A stretch of DNA of 50,097 nt from a virus: positions 1-50,097 of IMG/VR virus record IMGVR_UViG_3300030393_000004; one strand, written 5' to 3'. Of the stretch, positions 8,918 to 17,006 are shown piece by piece (within the stretch, counting starts at the first letter, position 1; the number at the start of each line of letters is the position of its first letter). A program made the position numbers and the translations under genes. A model generated the notes under the pieces. It had not been told where the DNA came from, did no database searches, and was given only the letters and a program-made list of their open reading frames with translations.

Positions 8918-9118
8918 TTACTCGCCCCAAGCGATAAACGCTGAAACCTTAACGTTGAATAACTTAGCTAGCTTTTCGATATCTGAAAATTTTGGCTCTG
9001 CTTTATTGTTCATCCAGTAACTTACTGTCTGCGGCGTCTTATCTACGCACTTGATAACGTCTTGAGTCGACAGCTCAGCAGTGGCTAGACCTACTCGAAT
9101 TGATTTTGCAATGTTCAT
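8918..9118 (-). CDS. Cro-like helix-turn-helix regulator
   Basis: 66 aa from the ATG at 9118 with AGGT seven bases upstream. ELSTQDVIKCVDKTPQTVSYWMNNKAEPKFSDIEKLAKLFNV is a standard XRE/Cro HTH. It is the first gene left of a divergent promoter pair and probably represses one or both of them by binding the palindrome at 9203-9221. No partner CI-size repressor is present. Confidence 0.8.
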   Translation of the reverse strand: MNIAKSIRVGLATAELSTQDVIKCVDKTPQTVSYWMNNKAEPKFSDIEKLAKLFNVKVSAFIAWGE

Positions 9119-9168
9119 ATATAGTACCTTATGTGTGCGCACCATCGCGCATTGGCTAATTTTCGTTA

Positions 9169-9197
9169 AACTTAAACTAACTGATGATTAAAGTCAA
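9169..9197 (-). promoter_or_regulatory. Leftward early promoter
   Basis: Minus strand -35 TTGACT (9192-9197), 17-nt spacer, -10 TAAGTT (9169-9174), reading into the Cro-like and primase genes. Confidence 0.6.
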
Positions 9198-9202
9198 TCT
9201 TT

Positions 9203-9221
9203 AACTTTTTAAACAAAAGTT
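9203..9221. promoter_or_regulatory. Operator-like palindrome between divergent promoters
   Basis: AACTTTT-taaac-AAAAGTT, perfect 7-bp arms with a 5-base centre, placed between the two -35 boxes. A natural binding site for the dimeric Cro-like protein. Confidence 0.5.
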
Positions 9222-9222
9222 G

Positions 9223-9252
9223 TTGACTTAGGTTTTTGGGTGGGCTTATACT
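9223..9252 (+). promoter_or_regulatory. Rightward early promoter
   Basis: -35 TTGACT (9223-9228), 18-nt spacer, -10 TATACT (9247-9252), reading into the SSB-like gene at 9307 and the long plus-strand early operon. Confidence 0.7.
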
Positions 9253-9306
9253 TCATCACATCAACGGCACAGAGCCGAAACAAACAATCAAAACGGAGTA
9301 ACACCA

Positions 9307-9927
9307 ATGAGCAATATGTTTCTAAACCCGCTATCTCAAGACGATCTAGGCTACGAAGGCTTTTTTGACGGTCAGAACAAAACTATCCCTGACAACACTG
9401 AACTTGAATTTGTAGTGACTGACGGTTTCGTTGGTATCGAAGAAGGCAAGAGCCAACAGGTGTGCATGATTAATATTGCAATCACAACGCCAGGCGAGTT
9501 CTACGGCCAGAAATACCGTTACAACGCAAAGATCTACGACATGGACGCAAACAAGCGCGACCTAGCAATGCGCAATTTGGGTGTACTTGATGCTCAATCA
9601 GGCTTCCCAATGACTAATGGCCAACTACCGCTTACTACTGAAAACGTAAAAGACCATTGGGTGCAGAAAGCAAATGCTCGCGTTAAGTTTGGTTTGCTGA
9701 TTTCTACTGAAAACATGGACGGCTCTCCAATTGTCGACCAGTTCGGTGAGCCATCATCTAACCACATTAACTTCGTTCGAGGCTTCGCTTATGACCGTGC
9801 GAGGATGGTGCAGCAAGGGCAACAGCAGCAAAGCGAGCCAGCGCAACAGGCACAGCAACAGCAGCAAGCAACACAAAATGAAGATATTGCCGCAGGTCAC
9901 GCTGGCGACGACGACATCGATTTTTAA
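9307..9927 (+). CDS. DUF669-type single-strand DNA binding protein
   Basis: 206 aa. The N-terminal 150 residues look like the DUF669/phage SSB family (short FDG motif, VVTDGFVGIEEGKSQQVCMINI beta strands, YRYNAKIYD). A Gln/Ala-rich linker (about 165-190) leads to an acidic tip ending GDDDIDF, the same design as bacterial SSB tails (DDDIPF) that dock partner proteins. First gene of the rightward operon, ribosome site GGAG. It should coat single strands for replication and Bet annealing. Confidence 0.8.
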   Translation: MSNMFLNPLSQDDLGYEGFFDGQNKTIPDNTELEFVVTDGFVGIEEGKSQQVCMINIAITTPGEFYGQKYRYNAKIYDMDANKRDLAMRNLGVLDAQSGFPMTNGQLPLTTENVKDHWVQKANARVKFGLLISTENMDGSPIVDQFGEPSSNHINFVRGFAYDRARMVQQGQQQQSEPAQQAQQQQQATQNEDIAAGHAGDDDIDF

Positions 9928-9951
9928 TCTTTAGGCAAACCAATTAACAAT

Positions 9952-9979
9952 GCCGCTTTCGAGCGGCTTTAAATTAAGC
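9952..9979 (+). terminator. Hairpin terminator after the SSB-like gene
   Basis: GCCGCT-TTCG-AGCGGC (9952-9967) with a UUCG tetraloop, then a T-poor AT tract. Probably partial termination that reduces transcription of the downstream genes. Confidence 0.55.
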
Positions 9980-9981
9980 TT

Positions 9982-10022
9982 TTACTTTTGATTGTTCTGT
10001 GCGACAATATCATAAAAAGTAA
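9982..10022 (+). promoter_or_regulatory. Leader inverted repeat before an HNH gene
   Basis: TTACTTTT (9982-9989) pairs with AAAAGTAA (10015-10022), with inner ATTGT/ACAAT arms. The 3-prime arm runs into the AAGGG ribosome site of the endonuclease gene, so folding may limit its translation. Confidence 0.35.
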
Positions 10023-10032
10023 GGGCTCTAAC

Positions 10033-10854
10033 ATGAATTACAGAAAGCTGCACAACTCAATCATAAACAATGCAATAACAAGATCTAAAGTGAAGGATCA
10101 ATATAAAGAAAATCACCATATAATTCCAAAGTCGATGGGAGGGACTGACAAAAAAGAAAATATAGTCCAATTAACAGCAAGAGAGCACTTCATTGTTCAT
10201 TGGCTGCTAAAGAAAATCCATCAAAACAAGTCTATGACCTATGCATTTTTCTCAATGACAAAGCTTGGAAATGAAAGCCAGCAGAGATACACAAGCCATA
10301 GCTTTAAATACGCAAGGGAATCTATGTCGAAAATGATGTCCGAACGAGTTGGCGATAAACACCCAATGCATGGCATTACTGGTGATGACAACCCAAACAC
10401 AGGATCAAAGCGAACAGAGGAATCCAAAAAGAAAATGTCAATAGCTATGACTGACAACAGAGTCGGCTCAAAAAACCACAAATCGAAGCCTGTTAAGAAT
10501 TTAGATACTGGTGATGTTTTTGAGTCAGTAAGGCAAGCTCAGTTAAAAACTACAGGTAACGTTTCTTACGCAATAAGAAGTGGCGGCACTGCTGGTGGTC
10601 ATAGGTATTCATACGTTAATGATGGAGAGCAATTATCAGAAAAACTAAGGCTTAAAGGATACATGAAGGGTGATAGTCATATTAATTCAGTGTCAATAAG
10701 AAACATAACAACAGGTGAAGAGTTCAGCACAATTAAAGCTGCTGGAGAATCAATTAGCAAAACAGGAACAGCGATAAGTTGGTCTATCAGAAACAACAAA
10801 GAGATAGGCGGCTTTAAGTTCGAAAGGATCAACAATGAAAAAAATGAAGCCTAG
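10033..10854 (+). CDS. HNH homing endonuclease with NUMOD modules
   Basis: 273 aa from the ATG at 10033 (AAGGG upstream). HNH core near residues 25-55: NHHIIPKSMGGTD, then KENIVQL and AREHFIVHWLL. It is followed by NUMOD3-like segments (GDKHPMHG, GDDNPNTG, EESKKKMS) and two NUMOD1-like repeats (PVKNLDTGDVFES and SIRNITTGEEFST). It is wedged between the SSB-like and helicase genes and overlaps the latter by 20 nt. Likely a mobile free-standing endonuclease. Confidence 0.88.
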   Translation: MNYRKLHNSIINNAITRSKVKDQYKENHHIIPKSMGGTDKKENIVQLTAREHFIVHWLLKKIHQNKSMTYAFFSMTKLGNESQQRYTSHSFKYARESMSKMMSERVGDKHPMHGITGDDNPNTGSKRTEESKKKMSIAMTDNRVGSKNHKSKPVKNLDTGDVFESVRQAQLKTTGNVSYAIRSGGTAGGHRYSYVNDGEQLSEKLRLKGYMKGDSHINSVSIRNITTGEEFSTIKAAGESISKTGTAISWSIRNNKEIGGFKFERINNEKNEA

Positions 10855-12823
10855 ACCGTATCAGCAAGATGCAATAGACGCGGTGATTATGCATGTTAAA
10901 AAAAGGCTATCACCATGCCTAATAGAATGCGCCACTGGTAGTGGTAAATCACTAATAGTTGCAGAGCTTGCGGAGTTTTTCTCAAAGGTAGCACCAACCA
11001 AGCGCGTTCTTTGCATTGCTCCTTCAAAGGAGCTTGTTGAACAAAATTTTGAGCGTTACACGGTAGATTATGGAAATCCAGCATCAATCTACTGTGCCAG
11101 TGCTGGTAAGAAGTGCCTGCGATCTCAGGTTATCTTTGCATCACCGCAAAGCGCTTTGAAGTCGATTGATAAAATCGCGCACATGGGTATCAGTGCAATT
11201 ATTATTGATGAGGCTCACGGAATTACGCCAAGTTTATTGAAGATAATTGACGGGGTTCTCAATTATGAAATAGCAGGACGTAAAGCCAATGAGAAGTGCC
11301 GAATTGTCGGAATGACCGCTACACCCTACCGAATGAACACTGGCTACATCTACGCGATTGACGCAACAGAAGAAGAAGAGATCCACCACGACGAAACCAA
11401 AGCGGTTGATCCGTTCTTTTCAAAGTTGCTTTATCGAATCACAGCGGGTGAATTGGTTGAAGAGGGTTTCTTGACTAAGCCAGAGATTGGCGACAGTGAA
11501 GACAACTACGACACAAGCGGCCTAGAACTTAACCGAATGGGTAAGTTTGACGACAAACAAGTCGCTGAGGTTTTTCAGAAATCCACCAAGACAGAAAAGA
11601 TAGTTAATGAGATCGCACAACGCTCACAAGATAAGATGGGCGTTATGATCTTTGCTTCAACAATTAGCCACGCTGAAGAGATTGCAGGGCTATTGCCTCA
11701 AGGTCAATCTGAGGTGGTAACAGGCAAAACAAAAAGAAAAGATCGAGAAGCAATTATAAATAATTTCAAGGCAAAGCAATTCAAATTCTTGGTTAATGTT
11801 TCAGTTTTAACCACAGGATTTGACTGTAGTCACGTCGATCTTGTTGCTGTTCTTAGGGCCACAGAATCAGCAATGCTATTCCAACAGATTATTGGTCGAG
11901 GCCTTCGCTTAGATGAAAATAAGCCGTTTGTTTCAATTCTTGACTACGCAGAAAACATCGAGCGCCACGAACTTCAAGAGGATATCTTCACACCACAAAT
12001 CAAAGCCAAGCCAAAGCCAGGTGAGGGCGTAGAAATCGAAGTTACTTGCCCTGCTTGTGGTGCGCACTCAGTTAAGAAAAAGCGCAACGAAATGACCTAC
12101 GCAGGTTTGGCGCATGATGCTTTCGGTAACTTCTTGATTAGTGGCACTGAGAAGGCGATTGCTTGGGAGGATGGCGAGCCCGTATTGTGGGAAGGTGAAA
12201 CGCTTACGATGCAAGTGCTTGATCCAACCACTATGGATGAATTTGGTGATTGCGGATTTAAAGAAATACCGGTGCCAGCGCATTACTCGCGACGATGCAG
12301 CAATCCAGAGGCGTATGTTTTGAGTGGCAAGCCTATTCGATGCGAACACCGTTACAGCGCTAAGGTTTGCCCTGACTGCCATGCTGACAATGACATTGCA
12401 GCGCGCCATTGCGTTGAATGTAAAGTGCGACTAGTTGACCCAAACGAGAAACTAACTGAAAAGGCAGGTCAAGCTGGAATTATTGCCATGGGTGAAACGC
12501 GAACAGTGCACTGCTTAAGCGCCAAGTACGAGCCTTATGTTGGCGGTGGTGGTAAGCACTCAATAAAAGCCACCTACAACACGGAAATAGGCGCAATCGT
12601 TGCTTGGCATACTTCACGTCAACACTGGATCTTCAACCGACTAGCGGAAGCTAATGGCATTGTGCGCAGTCAGATTGATGATGCGATCGACGCTCAATAT
12701 TCACAGTGTGCGTTTTGGACGGTGGCACCGCATCAGATCAAAGTTAAGAAAAGCGAAGGCCAAAACGGCTACGCTAAATTTGAAGTTAAACAAGTTGAGT
12801 TTTTAGAGGAGCAGGTGGGATGA
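10835..12823 (+). CDS. SF2 DEAH-box DNA helicase with C-terminal zinc fingers
   Basis: 662 aa. Motif I ATGSGKS (33-39), motif II DEAH (125-128), motif III GMTATPYR, motif VI QQIIGRGLRLD. After the helicase core come CPACGAHS and CPDC-x9-CVEC zinc-binding pairs, then a C-terminal domain of about 150 residues. Family role: ATP-driven unwinding or branch migration in phage replication and recombination, like UvsW/RecG-type or restriction-type SF2 helicases. Ribosome site AAGGA before the ATG. Confidence 0.88.
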   Translation: MKKMKPRPYQQDAIDAVIMHVKKRLSPCLIECATGSGKSLIVAELAEFFSKVAPTKRVLCIAPSKELVEQNFERYTVDYGNPASIYCASAGKKCLRSQVIFASPQSALKSIDKIAHMGISAIIIDEAHGITPSLLKIIDGVLNYEIAGRKANEKCRIVGMTATPYRMNTGYIYAIDATEEEEIHHDETKAVDPFFSKLLYRITAGELVEEGFLTKPEIGDSEDNYDTSGLELNRMGKFDDKQVAEVFQKSTKTEKIVNEIAQRSQDKMGVMIFASTISHAEEIAGLLPQGQSEVVTGKTKRKDREAIINNFKAKQFKFLVNVSVLTTGFDCSHVDLVAVLRATESAMLFQQIIGRGLRLDENKPFVSILDYAENIERHELQEDIFTPQIKAKPKPGEGVEIEVTCPACGAHSVKKKRNEMTYAGLAHDAFGNFLISGTEKAIAWEDGEPVLWEGETLTMQVLDPTTMDEFGDCGFKEIPVPAHYSRRCSNPEAYVLSGKPIRCEHRYSAKVCPDCHADNDIAARHCVECKVRLVDPNEKLTEKAGQAGIIAMGETRTVHCLSAKYEPYVGGGGKHSIKATYNTEIGAIVAWHTSRQHWIFNRLAEANGIVRSQIDDAIDAQYSQCAFWTVAPHQIKVKKSEGQNGYAKFEVKQVEFLEEQVG

Positions 12824-13011
12824 AATACTTACTAATAATGCAATTAATTATTGTCGGTTCCCAAAAAGGTGGTGGCTCACTGGACACTGTTATTTTAGAT
12901 AGCCATGAGCAGTGTGAAAAAGTGAAAGCCGTCTTTATGTACAACATGAAGGACGATCGGCCATATGGAAGAATTTTCCGAAAAGCTGAATGCGTGGAGC
13001 TCTCACAATGA
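12820..13011 (+). CDS. Hypothetical small protein
   Basis: 63 aa, overlapping the helicase stop by 4 nt (ATGA) and the next gene by 4 nt. Hydrophobic N-terminus (LLIMQLIIVGSQ) that could be a weak membrane or signal segment; the rest is soluble. Function unknown. Confidence 0.6.
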   Translation: MKYLLIMQLIIVGSQKGGGSLDTVILDSHEQCEKVKAVFMYNMKDDRPYGRIFRKAECVELSQ

Positions 13012-13136
13012 ACCTAACAGAAGATCAAATTAACGACTTAATTGAAAAGTGGCATGAAGACAAAGAAACCACGCTTGATCTTCATGAGTACCTTGGCATG
13101 ACGTGGGAAGAATACACAAAGTGGGTGCAATCATGA
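13008..13136 (+). CDS. Hypothetical 42-aa protein
   Basis: Small acidic protein beginning MNLTEDQINDLIEKWHE and ending MTWEEYTKWVQS; ATGA overlaps with the genes on both sides. The sequence resembles short phage adaptor-like helical proteins; function unknown. Confidence 0.6.
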   Translation: MNLTEDQINDLIEKWHEDKETTLDLHEYLGMTWEEYTKWVQS

Positions 13137-13555
13137 ACCTAGCCCAAATCACCAAACACAAGATCCCCATTTACGGGGATTTGGACTTTCGCGGCAAGTG
13201 CCCAAGCGAAGCAAGCGAACAAGTTAGCTTTTTGTGCCTTTTGCGCAAAGAATTTCCACATCTTGCAGAAGTAACAGCGCACATCCGAAACGAAGGGCAA
13301 AGAACGAAACTTCAAGCTTTTAGACAAAAGCAAGAGGGCTTAAAAAAAGGCGCGAGTGATTTATTTATACCATGCAATCCGCCAATTCTAATTGAACTAA
13401 AAAAGCAGGATCACACAGCATCACACACCACAACCGATCAAGTGAAGTATCTTTTCAGAGCTCGAAAGCTCGGCGCGTTTGGTTGCTACGCTTTAGGCGC
13501 TGCGGGCGCAATGGAGGCGGTCAGGGCATGGCATACAAAGTACGGCAAAAAATAG
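13133..13555 (+). CDS. VRR-NUC family nuclease
   Basis: 140 aa. SEASEQVSFLCLLRKEFP, then LKKGASDLFIP, IELKKQDHTASHTTTDQVKYL and GAFGCYALGAAGAMEAV give the VRR-NUC (restriction-like) fold: E near residue 30, D of SDLF, and E-x-K of IELKK are the catalytic residues. Likely a structure-specific or Holliday-junction resolving nuclease in phage replication. The ATG at 13133 overlaps the preceding stop. Confidence 0.85.
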   Translation: MNLAQITKHKIPIYGDLDFRGKCPSEASEQVSFLCLLRKEFPHLAEVTAHIRNEGQRTKLQAFRQKQEGLKKGASDLFIPCNPPILIELKKQDHTASHTTTDQVKYLFRARKLGAFGCYALGAAGAMEAVRAWHTKYGKK

Positions 13556-13806
13556 GCCAATTACCAGAACACCACTACAAAGCGGATCGAGAGTGGATAA
13601 ATAAAATGATGGGTTATTTGCAGTTTGACCCAGTTGACGACAGCAAAAACGAACGCGGCAAGGTGTGCCTAGCTTACAGTAAAGCTTTTCATGATGCTGT
13701 CAGCCTTGAGCCAGTCACACATAAGAAAACCAATGCAGGACGCTTCGAGGCTAATACCAGGTTGAGAAAGTTTATAGAGAAGCGGTTTCGTGTTTTTAAT
13801 CAATAG
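13528..13806 (+). CDS. Hypothetical protein
   Basis: 92 aa from the ATG at 13528 inside the end of the nuclease gene, with a GGAGG/AGGG ribosome site. Basic, mainly helical. No family recognised; last gene before a terminator, a position often used for replication accessory genes. Confidence 0.6.
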   Translation: MAYKVRQKIGQLPEHHYKADREWINKMMGYLQFDPVDDSKNERGKVCLAYSKAFHDAVSLEPVTHKKTNAGRFEANTRLRKFIEKRFRVFNQ

Positions 13807-13815
13807 CCCACAACT

Positions 13816-13838
13816 AGCCCCACACCGGGGCTTTTTCT
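13816..13838 (+). terminator. Rho-independent terminator
   Basis: AGCCCC-acacc-GGGGCT followed by a T-tract, closing the first part of the rightward operon. Confidence 0.85.
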
Positions 13839-13878
13839 TGTCTGTCACATAAAAAGTAATAAATATTAAAGAAAAGTA

Positions 13879-13907
13879 TTCACATTTATTTAGTTTGTGT
13901 GTATATT
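13879..13907 (+). promoter_or_regulatory. Promoter of the second rightward operon
   Basis: -35 TTCACA (13879-13884), 17-nt spacer, -10 TATATT (13902-13907), directly after the terminator at 13816 and before the gene at 13940. Confidence 0.6.
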
Positions 13908-13939
13908 GGGTTTATTGAAGTTAAACAGGAATAACAACC

Positions 13940-14116
13940 ATGCAAATAACCATACCCATTAAAGTAAACAGCACCTCTCACAAGTGGCTAACGGAGGGAG
14001 TAAAACGTTTCGGCTCAGATTACAGGCATGTGTGGAAAGGTAGTTACTACAAAATCGTGGACTGGAAGCCATCGGTACGCGGAGAGTTTAGTTTAGTTTT
14101 GGAGAGTGTATTGTGA
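13940..14116 (+). CDS. Hypothetical 58-aa protein
   Basis: Begins MQITIPIKVNSTSHKWL; basic, beta-prone. TTAAACAGGA ribosome leader before the ATG. Its TGA overlaps the next gene's GTG (GTGA). Not recognised. Confidence 0.6.
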   Translation: MQITIPIKVNSTSHKWLTEGVKRFGSDYRHVWKGSYYKIVDWKPSVRGEFSLVLESVL

Positions 14117-14334
14117 GGATAATCGATGCTGCTAAAAAGCTATTTTTTAAAGAAGAGTCTAAAAAGATATTTGGACATAAAGCCCACGGTGAGAGTTGTT
14201 ATGTTTGCGGGAAGCCAATGCACACAGAGCATGGTGTGACAATGGTAGGTAGTGGCGAGAAAATGCATTCTGATTGCTGGCCTGATTTCTTTACGAAGAG
14301 AGTTGAGAAAATAGCTGAGGAGAACAAACAATGA
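14113..14334 (+). CDS. Small zinc-finger-like protein
   Basis: 73 aa with a GTG start in a GTGA overlap. CYVCGKPMHTEHGVTMV followed by MHSDCW gives a CxxC...H..C pattern, likely a treble-clef or LIM-like zinc site. Function unknown. Confidence 0.6.
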   Translation: MRIIDAAKKLFFKEESKKIFGHKAHGESCYVCGKPMHTEHGVTMVGSGEKMHSDCWPDFFTKRVEKIAEENKQ

Positions 14335-14720
14335 AACCCTCAACCATAGCCAAAAACCTTGGCGCAAAGACAGCAAGCGCCGTAGCAGCATCATACGGCA
14401 TGTTACCGCAGCAGTTGCACGAGATATGCCGTAAAGACGCTAAACGCTTTGAGCGCATGGTCAGGACGCACGTACTTAGTGTTGAGCTTAACGTTTCGTG
14501 CCAGCATCTTGAGTTCTTGATGAAGCAAGTCGCTAGCAACATGGAAGGCAATAACGCGGCAGATTATTTCTTGAATGATCCAGAAGCCAAGAAAGAGTTA
14601 ACACGCGCTTACGTGGTGGATTTTCGTGTGCGCATGAAGGATATGTGCCAAAAGATTCTTGATAGCGAAATGGTGCAAGAGTCGGTTGGTGATTTGGTTG
14701 GTGAGAAGTTGGGTAAATAG
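14331..14720 (+). CDS. Hypothetical protein
   Basis: 129 aa, helical. The N-terminal 35 residues (AKTASAVAASYGMLPQQLHEI) could form a helix-turn-helix. ATGA overlap with the preceding gene. No family recognised. Confidence 0.6.
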   Translation: MKPSTIAKNLGAKTASAVAASYGMLPQQLHEICRKDAKRFERMVRTHVLSVELNVSCQHLEFLMKQVASNMEGNNAADYFLNDPEAKKELTRAYVVDFRVRMKDMCQKILDSEMVQESVGDLVGEKLGK

Positions 14721-14729
14721 GACGGGAAA

Positions 14730-15308
14730 ATGAAAGTAGATATTTACGACACAGGCAAAAAGTACGATGTTATTTATGCCGATCCACCATGGCAATTTAA
14801 CAATAAGAAAACTGGCGGCTCCATGAAGTCTGGCAGCGAGCATCAATACAAGTCTGTCATGTCAATTGACGACTTAAAGGAGATGCCAATACCAGAAATT
14901 TCCAGTGACAATTGCTTGCTTGTCATGTGGTGGGTTGGCTCAATGCCACAAGAAGCTATCGACTTGGTTAACTCTTGGGGATTCACCATCAAGAACATGA
15001 ACGGCTTTGTGTGGAATAAGATCACCCAAAACAACAAGCCATACTTTGGCATGGGTTTTTATACCAGAGCTGGTAGTGAGTCATGTGTGATTGCCACTAA
15101 AGGCAAGTTCAAGCCAGTTAGCCGATCTGTTCGAGCTGTGTTCTGTGCTGAGTCTCAAATTCAATTTGAAGCAAAGGTAACAAAGCACTCAGAAAAACCG
15201 CACCAAGTAAGAGATCTAATCGTCGACTTGGCTGGCGATGTGCCACGCATTGAGCTTTTCGCGCGCAAGACTGCGGACGGTTGGGATTGTTTTGGGAATG
15301 AGGTGTAG
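14730..15308 (+). CDS. MT-A70 family DNA adenine methyltransferase
   Basis: 192 aa. VIYADPPWQF (DPPW at 18-21) is the catalytic motif IV; CLLVMWWVGSMPQEAIDLVNSWGF and FGMGFYTRAGSESCVIATKGK follow the MT-A70 order, and KPHQVRDLI plus RIELFARK the S-adenosylmethionine site. It should N6-methylate adenine in DNA. No cognate nuclease is adjacent, so it is an orphan phage methylase, probably protecting phage DNA or changing host methylation patterns. Confidence 0.92.
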   Translation: MKVDIYDTGKKYDVIYADPPWQFNNKKTGGSMKSGSEHQYKSVMSIDDLKEMPIPEISSDNCLLVMWWVGSMPQEAIDLVNSWGFTIKNMNGFVWNKITQNNKPYFGMGFYTRAGSESCVIATKGKFKPVSRSVRAVFCAESQIQFEAKVTKHSEKPHQVRDLIVDLAGDVPRIELFARKTADGWDCFGNEV

Positions 15309-15818
15309 ATGATGTCCCACTACGAATGCAAAGAGTGTCAAAAACCTTATCAATATTGTGAATGTAAACAGGAAAGTAAAATGAACGAATTAAAACGCAC
15401 GAAAGAATGGTTTGAGCAAGCGATTCCAGAGCCGACAATTGAGCAGGCTTGCATACAGATTGGCTGCCACTATGAAGAAGTAGCGGAGATGGCTGAGGCT
15501 ATGACTGATGATGAGCTTTCAGTTCAAATAGAGCATGTTTCAGATAGCTACAAAAACCTATCTCCAATATTTATGGATAGCGTAAGAAACCTAAGTGAAA
15601 GTGAAGAGGTTGAGCTACTCGACTCTCTAACTGACCAAATCGTCACAGCTATCGGTGTGTGCCACATGATGGGATTTGATATCGAAGGCGCACTTACAGA
15701 GGTCAACCGCTCTAACTTCTCTAAATTCGAAGATGGAAAACCGGTCTTTGATGCTAACGGCAAGATAACCAAAGGCAAGCACTACACACCACCAGAGTTG
15801 GGTGATTTTATTAAGTAA
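15309..15818 (+). CDS. MazG-like all-alpha NTP pyrophosphohydrolase
   Basis: 169 aa. CHYEEVAEMAEAM is the E-x-x-E type metal site, and LLDSLTDQIVTAIGVCHMMGFDIEGALTEVNRSNFSKFEDGKPVFD closes the helical fold as in phage MazG/PRA-PH proteins. Hydrolyses (d)NTPs to monophosphates, adjusting nucleotide pools or alarmones. A short Cys-rich prefix (CKECQKPYQYCEC) precedes the domain; an internal ATG at 15381 with AGGA would omit it. Followed by a strong terminator. Confidence 0.8.
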   Translation: MMSHYECKECQKPYQYCECKQESKMNELKRTKEWFEQAIPEPTIEQACIQIGCHYEEVAEMAEAMTDDELSVQIEHVSDSYKNLSPIFMDSVRNLSESEEVELLDSLTDQIVTAIGVCHMMGFDIEGALTEVNRSNFSKFEDGKPVFDANGKITKGKHYTPPELGDFIK

Positions 15819-15825
15819 TTTTGAC

Positions 15826-15850
15826 AGGGCAATTAATTTTGCCCTTTTTT
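15826..15850 (+). terminator. Rho-independent terminator
   Basis: AGGGCAA-ttaatt-TTGCCCT followed by six T, after the MazG-like gene. Confidence 0.9.
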
Positions 15851-15918
15851 ACATTAATTGTTTACAATGAAATTAAATTAAATTACTATAAATCCAAGTT
15901 AACGAATTGGAGAGATTC

Positions 15919-16065
15919 TTGAAGAAAGAAAACAAGCGTAACGCAGGCCGAAAGCCTAACGGTTACGATTCAAAACAAATCAGCGTACCGGTTGCACTAA
16001 TACCGGAGCTTAAGAAACGAATTGAAGAATGGAAGCTTAACAATGAAAATTGCAAGGAAGCTTGA
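15919..16065 (+). CDS. Small ribbon-helix-helix-like protein
   Basis: 48 aa with a TTG start and a clear GGAGAG ribosome site. NAGRKPNGYDSKQISVPVALIPELKKRIEEW resembles short phage DNA-binding proteins of the RHH/Arc style (basic RKP start, a beta strand, then a helix). It overlaps the HNH gene by 23 nt. The second helix appears short, so it may have been trimmed when the HNH gene arrived. Confidence 0.55.
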   Translation: MKKENKRNAGRKPNGYDSKQISVPVALIPELKKRIEEWKLNNENCKEA

Positions 16066-16462
16066 AGTATTTTTCCAAATAGCAAGAGACAAAGGCAACG
16101 AATATGTAAAATCAACTTCCAGAAGAGATTTGTGCGTAGAACTAATTGAGTCAGGAATACCAATAAGAAAAAGGAAAGGTAGAGATCTTCTTATACGAAA
16201 CCCACTTGCGTCAATGATCAAAGGGTGTAACACATACGAAGTTGAGCTCGGTTATTCAGTGTGCGATTTCAGGGAAAGTATTGAAAGTAAATTCAAGGAT
16301 GGTATGAGTTGGGGTAATCATGGAGATTGGCACTTAGACCACATAATCCCAATAGCGCACTTTATGAAAGATAAGATTTACGACCCTAAAATAATTAACG
16401 CACTGGAAAATCTTCAACCGTTGTGGGCTGATGAAAACTTAAAGAAGTCTGCAAAAGCATAA
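16043..16462 (+). CDS. HNH endonuclease
   Basis: 139 aa from the ATG at 16043 (GGAAG upstream). The core is WHLDHIIPIAHFM followed by NALENLQPLWADENLKKS, the classic HNH pattern of phage intergenic endonucleases; the N-terminal 85 residues are basic and probably bind DNA. Likely a free-standing mobile endonuclease unrelated in type to the two AP2/NUMOD paralogues. Confidence 0.85.
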   Translation: MKIARKLEVFFQIARDKGNEYVKSTSRRDLCVELIESGIPIRKRKGRDLLIRNPLASMIKGCNTYEVELGYSVCDFRESIESKFKDGMSWGNHGDWHLDHIIPIAHFMKDKIYDPKIINALENLQPLWADENLKKSAKA

Positions 16463-16476
16463 AAGGAAAAGAAACA

Positions 16477-16605
16477 ATGAAACTAACCACCATCCTAATC
16501 CTAACCGCGCTTGCATTTGGTCATGCGCATTACATGGCTTACGCAGAAGATAAATGCGCAGAGCTTGGCAATACACCTCAACAGTGCGCTTTGTTGGCTC
16601 AGTAG
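16477..16605 (+). CDS. Hypothetical secreted 42-aa protein
   Basis: Signal-peptide-like N-terminus (KLTTILILTALAFGHA) followed by a short mature part with two Cys (DKCAELGNTPQQC) that could form a disulfide. AAAGGA ribosome site. Function unknown; small periplasmic phage proteins often affect the envelope or exclusion. Confidence 0.55.
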   Translation: MKLTTILILTALAFGHAHYMAYAEDKCAELGNTPQQCALLAQ

Positions 16606-16628
16606 AATTTAGAACAGGACAAACAAAA

Positions 16629-17006
16629 ATGGCTAATACAAAAACAGGTTTACTTTACTCAGAGTTAACAGGTCACGTTTACTGGGGAACTATGAATGCA
16701 GATACTGGAATAGCTCGCGGAAACAAGAAAGATGTAACAAGTGATTTTATCGGAATCATGCTTCAGAAGTTCCCGCCAAACTTTAAGCAAAACATTGTTT
16801 GCAACGGAAAGTTTGAGGCTGAAATTATTGTCCTTGGCGAAGACAACAAAAACCGTGCTCGATTTGCGGTTGCAAAAGAGATGGAAGATATGCTTGCTGA
16901 AATTCTCCACAACATGGAAGTTGGCAATAGCGATCACACTGAAATAAACGATGCAATGATACCTAGAATTAGCTCGCTACTAGCCAAAGCGCGAGGTGAA
17001 GCATGA
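16629..17006 (+). CDS. Hypothetical protein
   Basis: 125 aa from the ATG at 16629 (ACAGGA upstream); a longer frame from 16554 overlaps the preceding gene and has no ribosome site. Beta-rich N-terminal half, helical C-terminus. Resembles short phage proteins of the DNA-replication region but no family is clear. Confidence 0.6.
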   Translation: MANTKTGLLYSELTGHVYWGTMNADTGIARGNKKDVTSDFIGIMLQKFPPNFKQNIVCNGKFEAEIIVLGEDNKNRARFAVAKEMEDMLAEILHNMEVGNSDHTEINDAMIPRISSLLAKARGEA

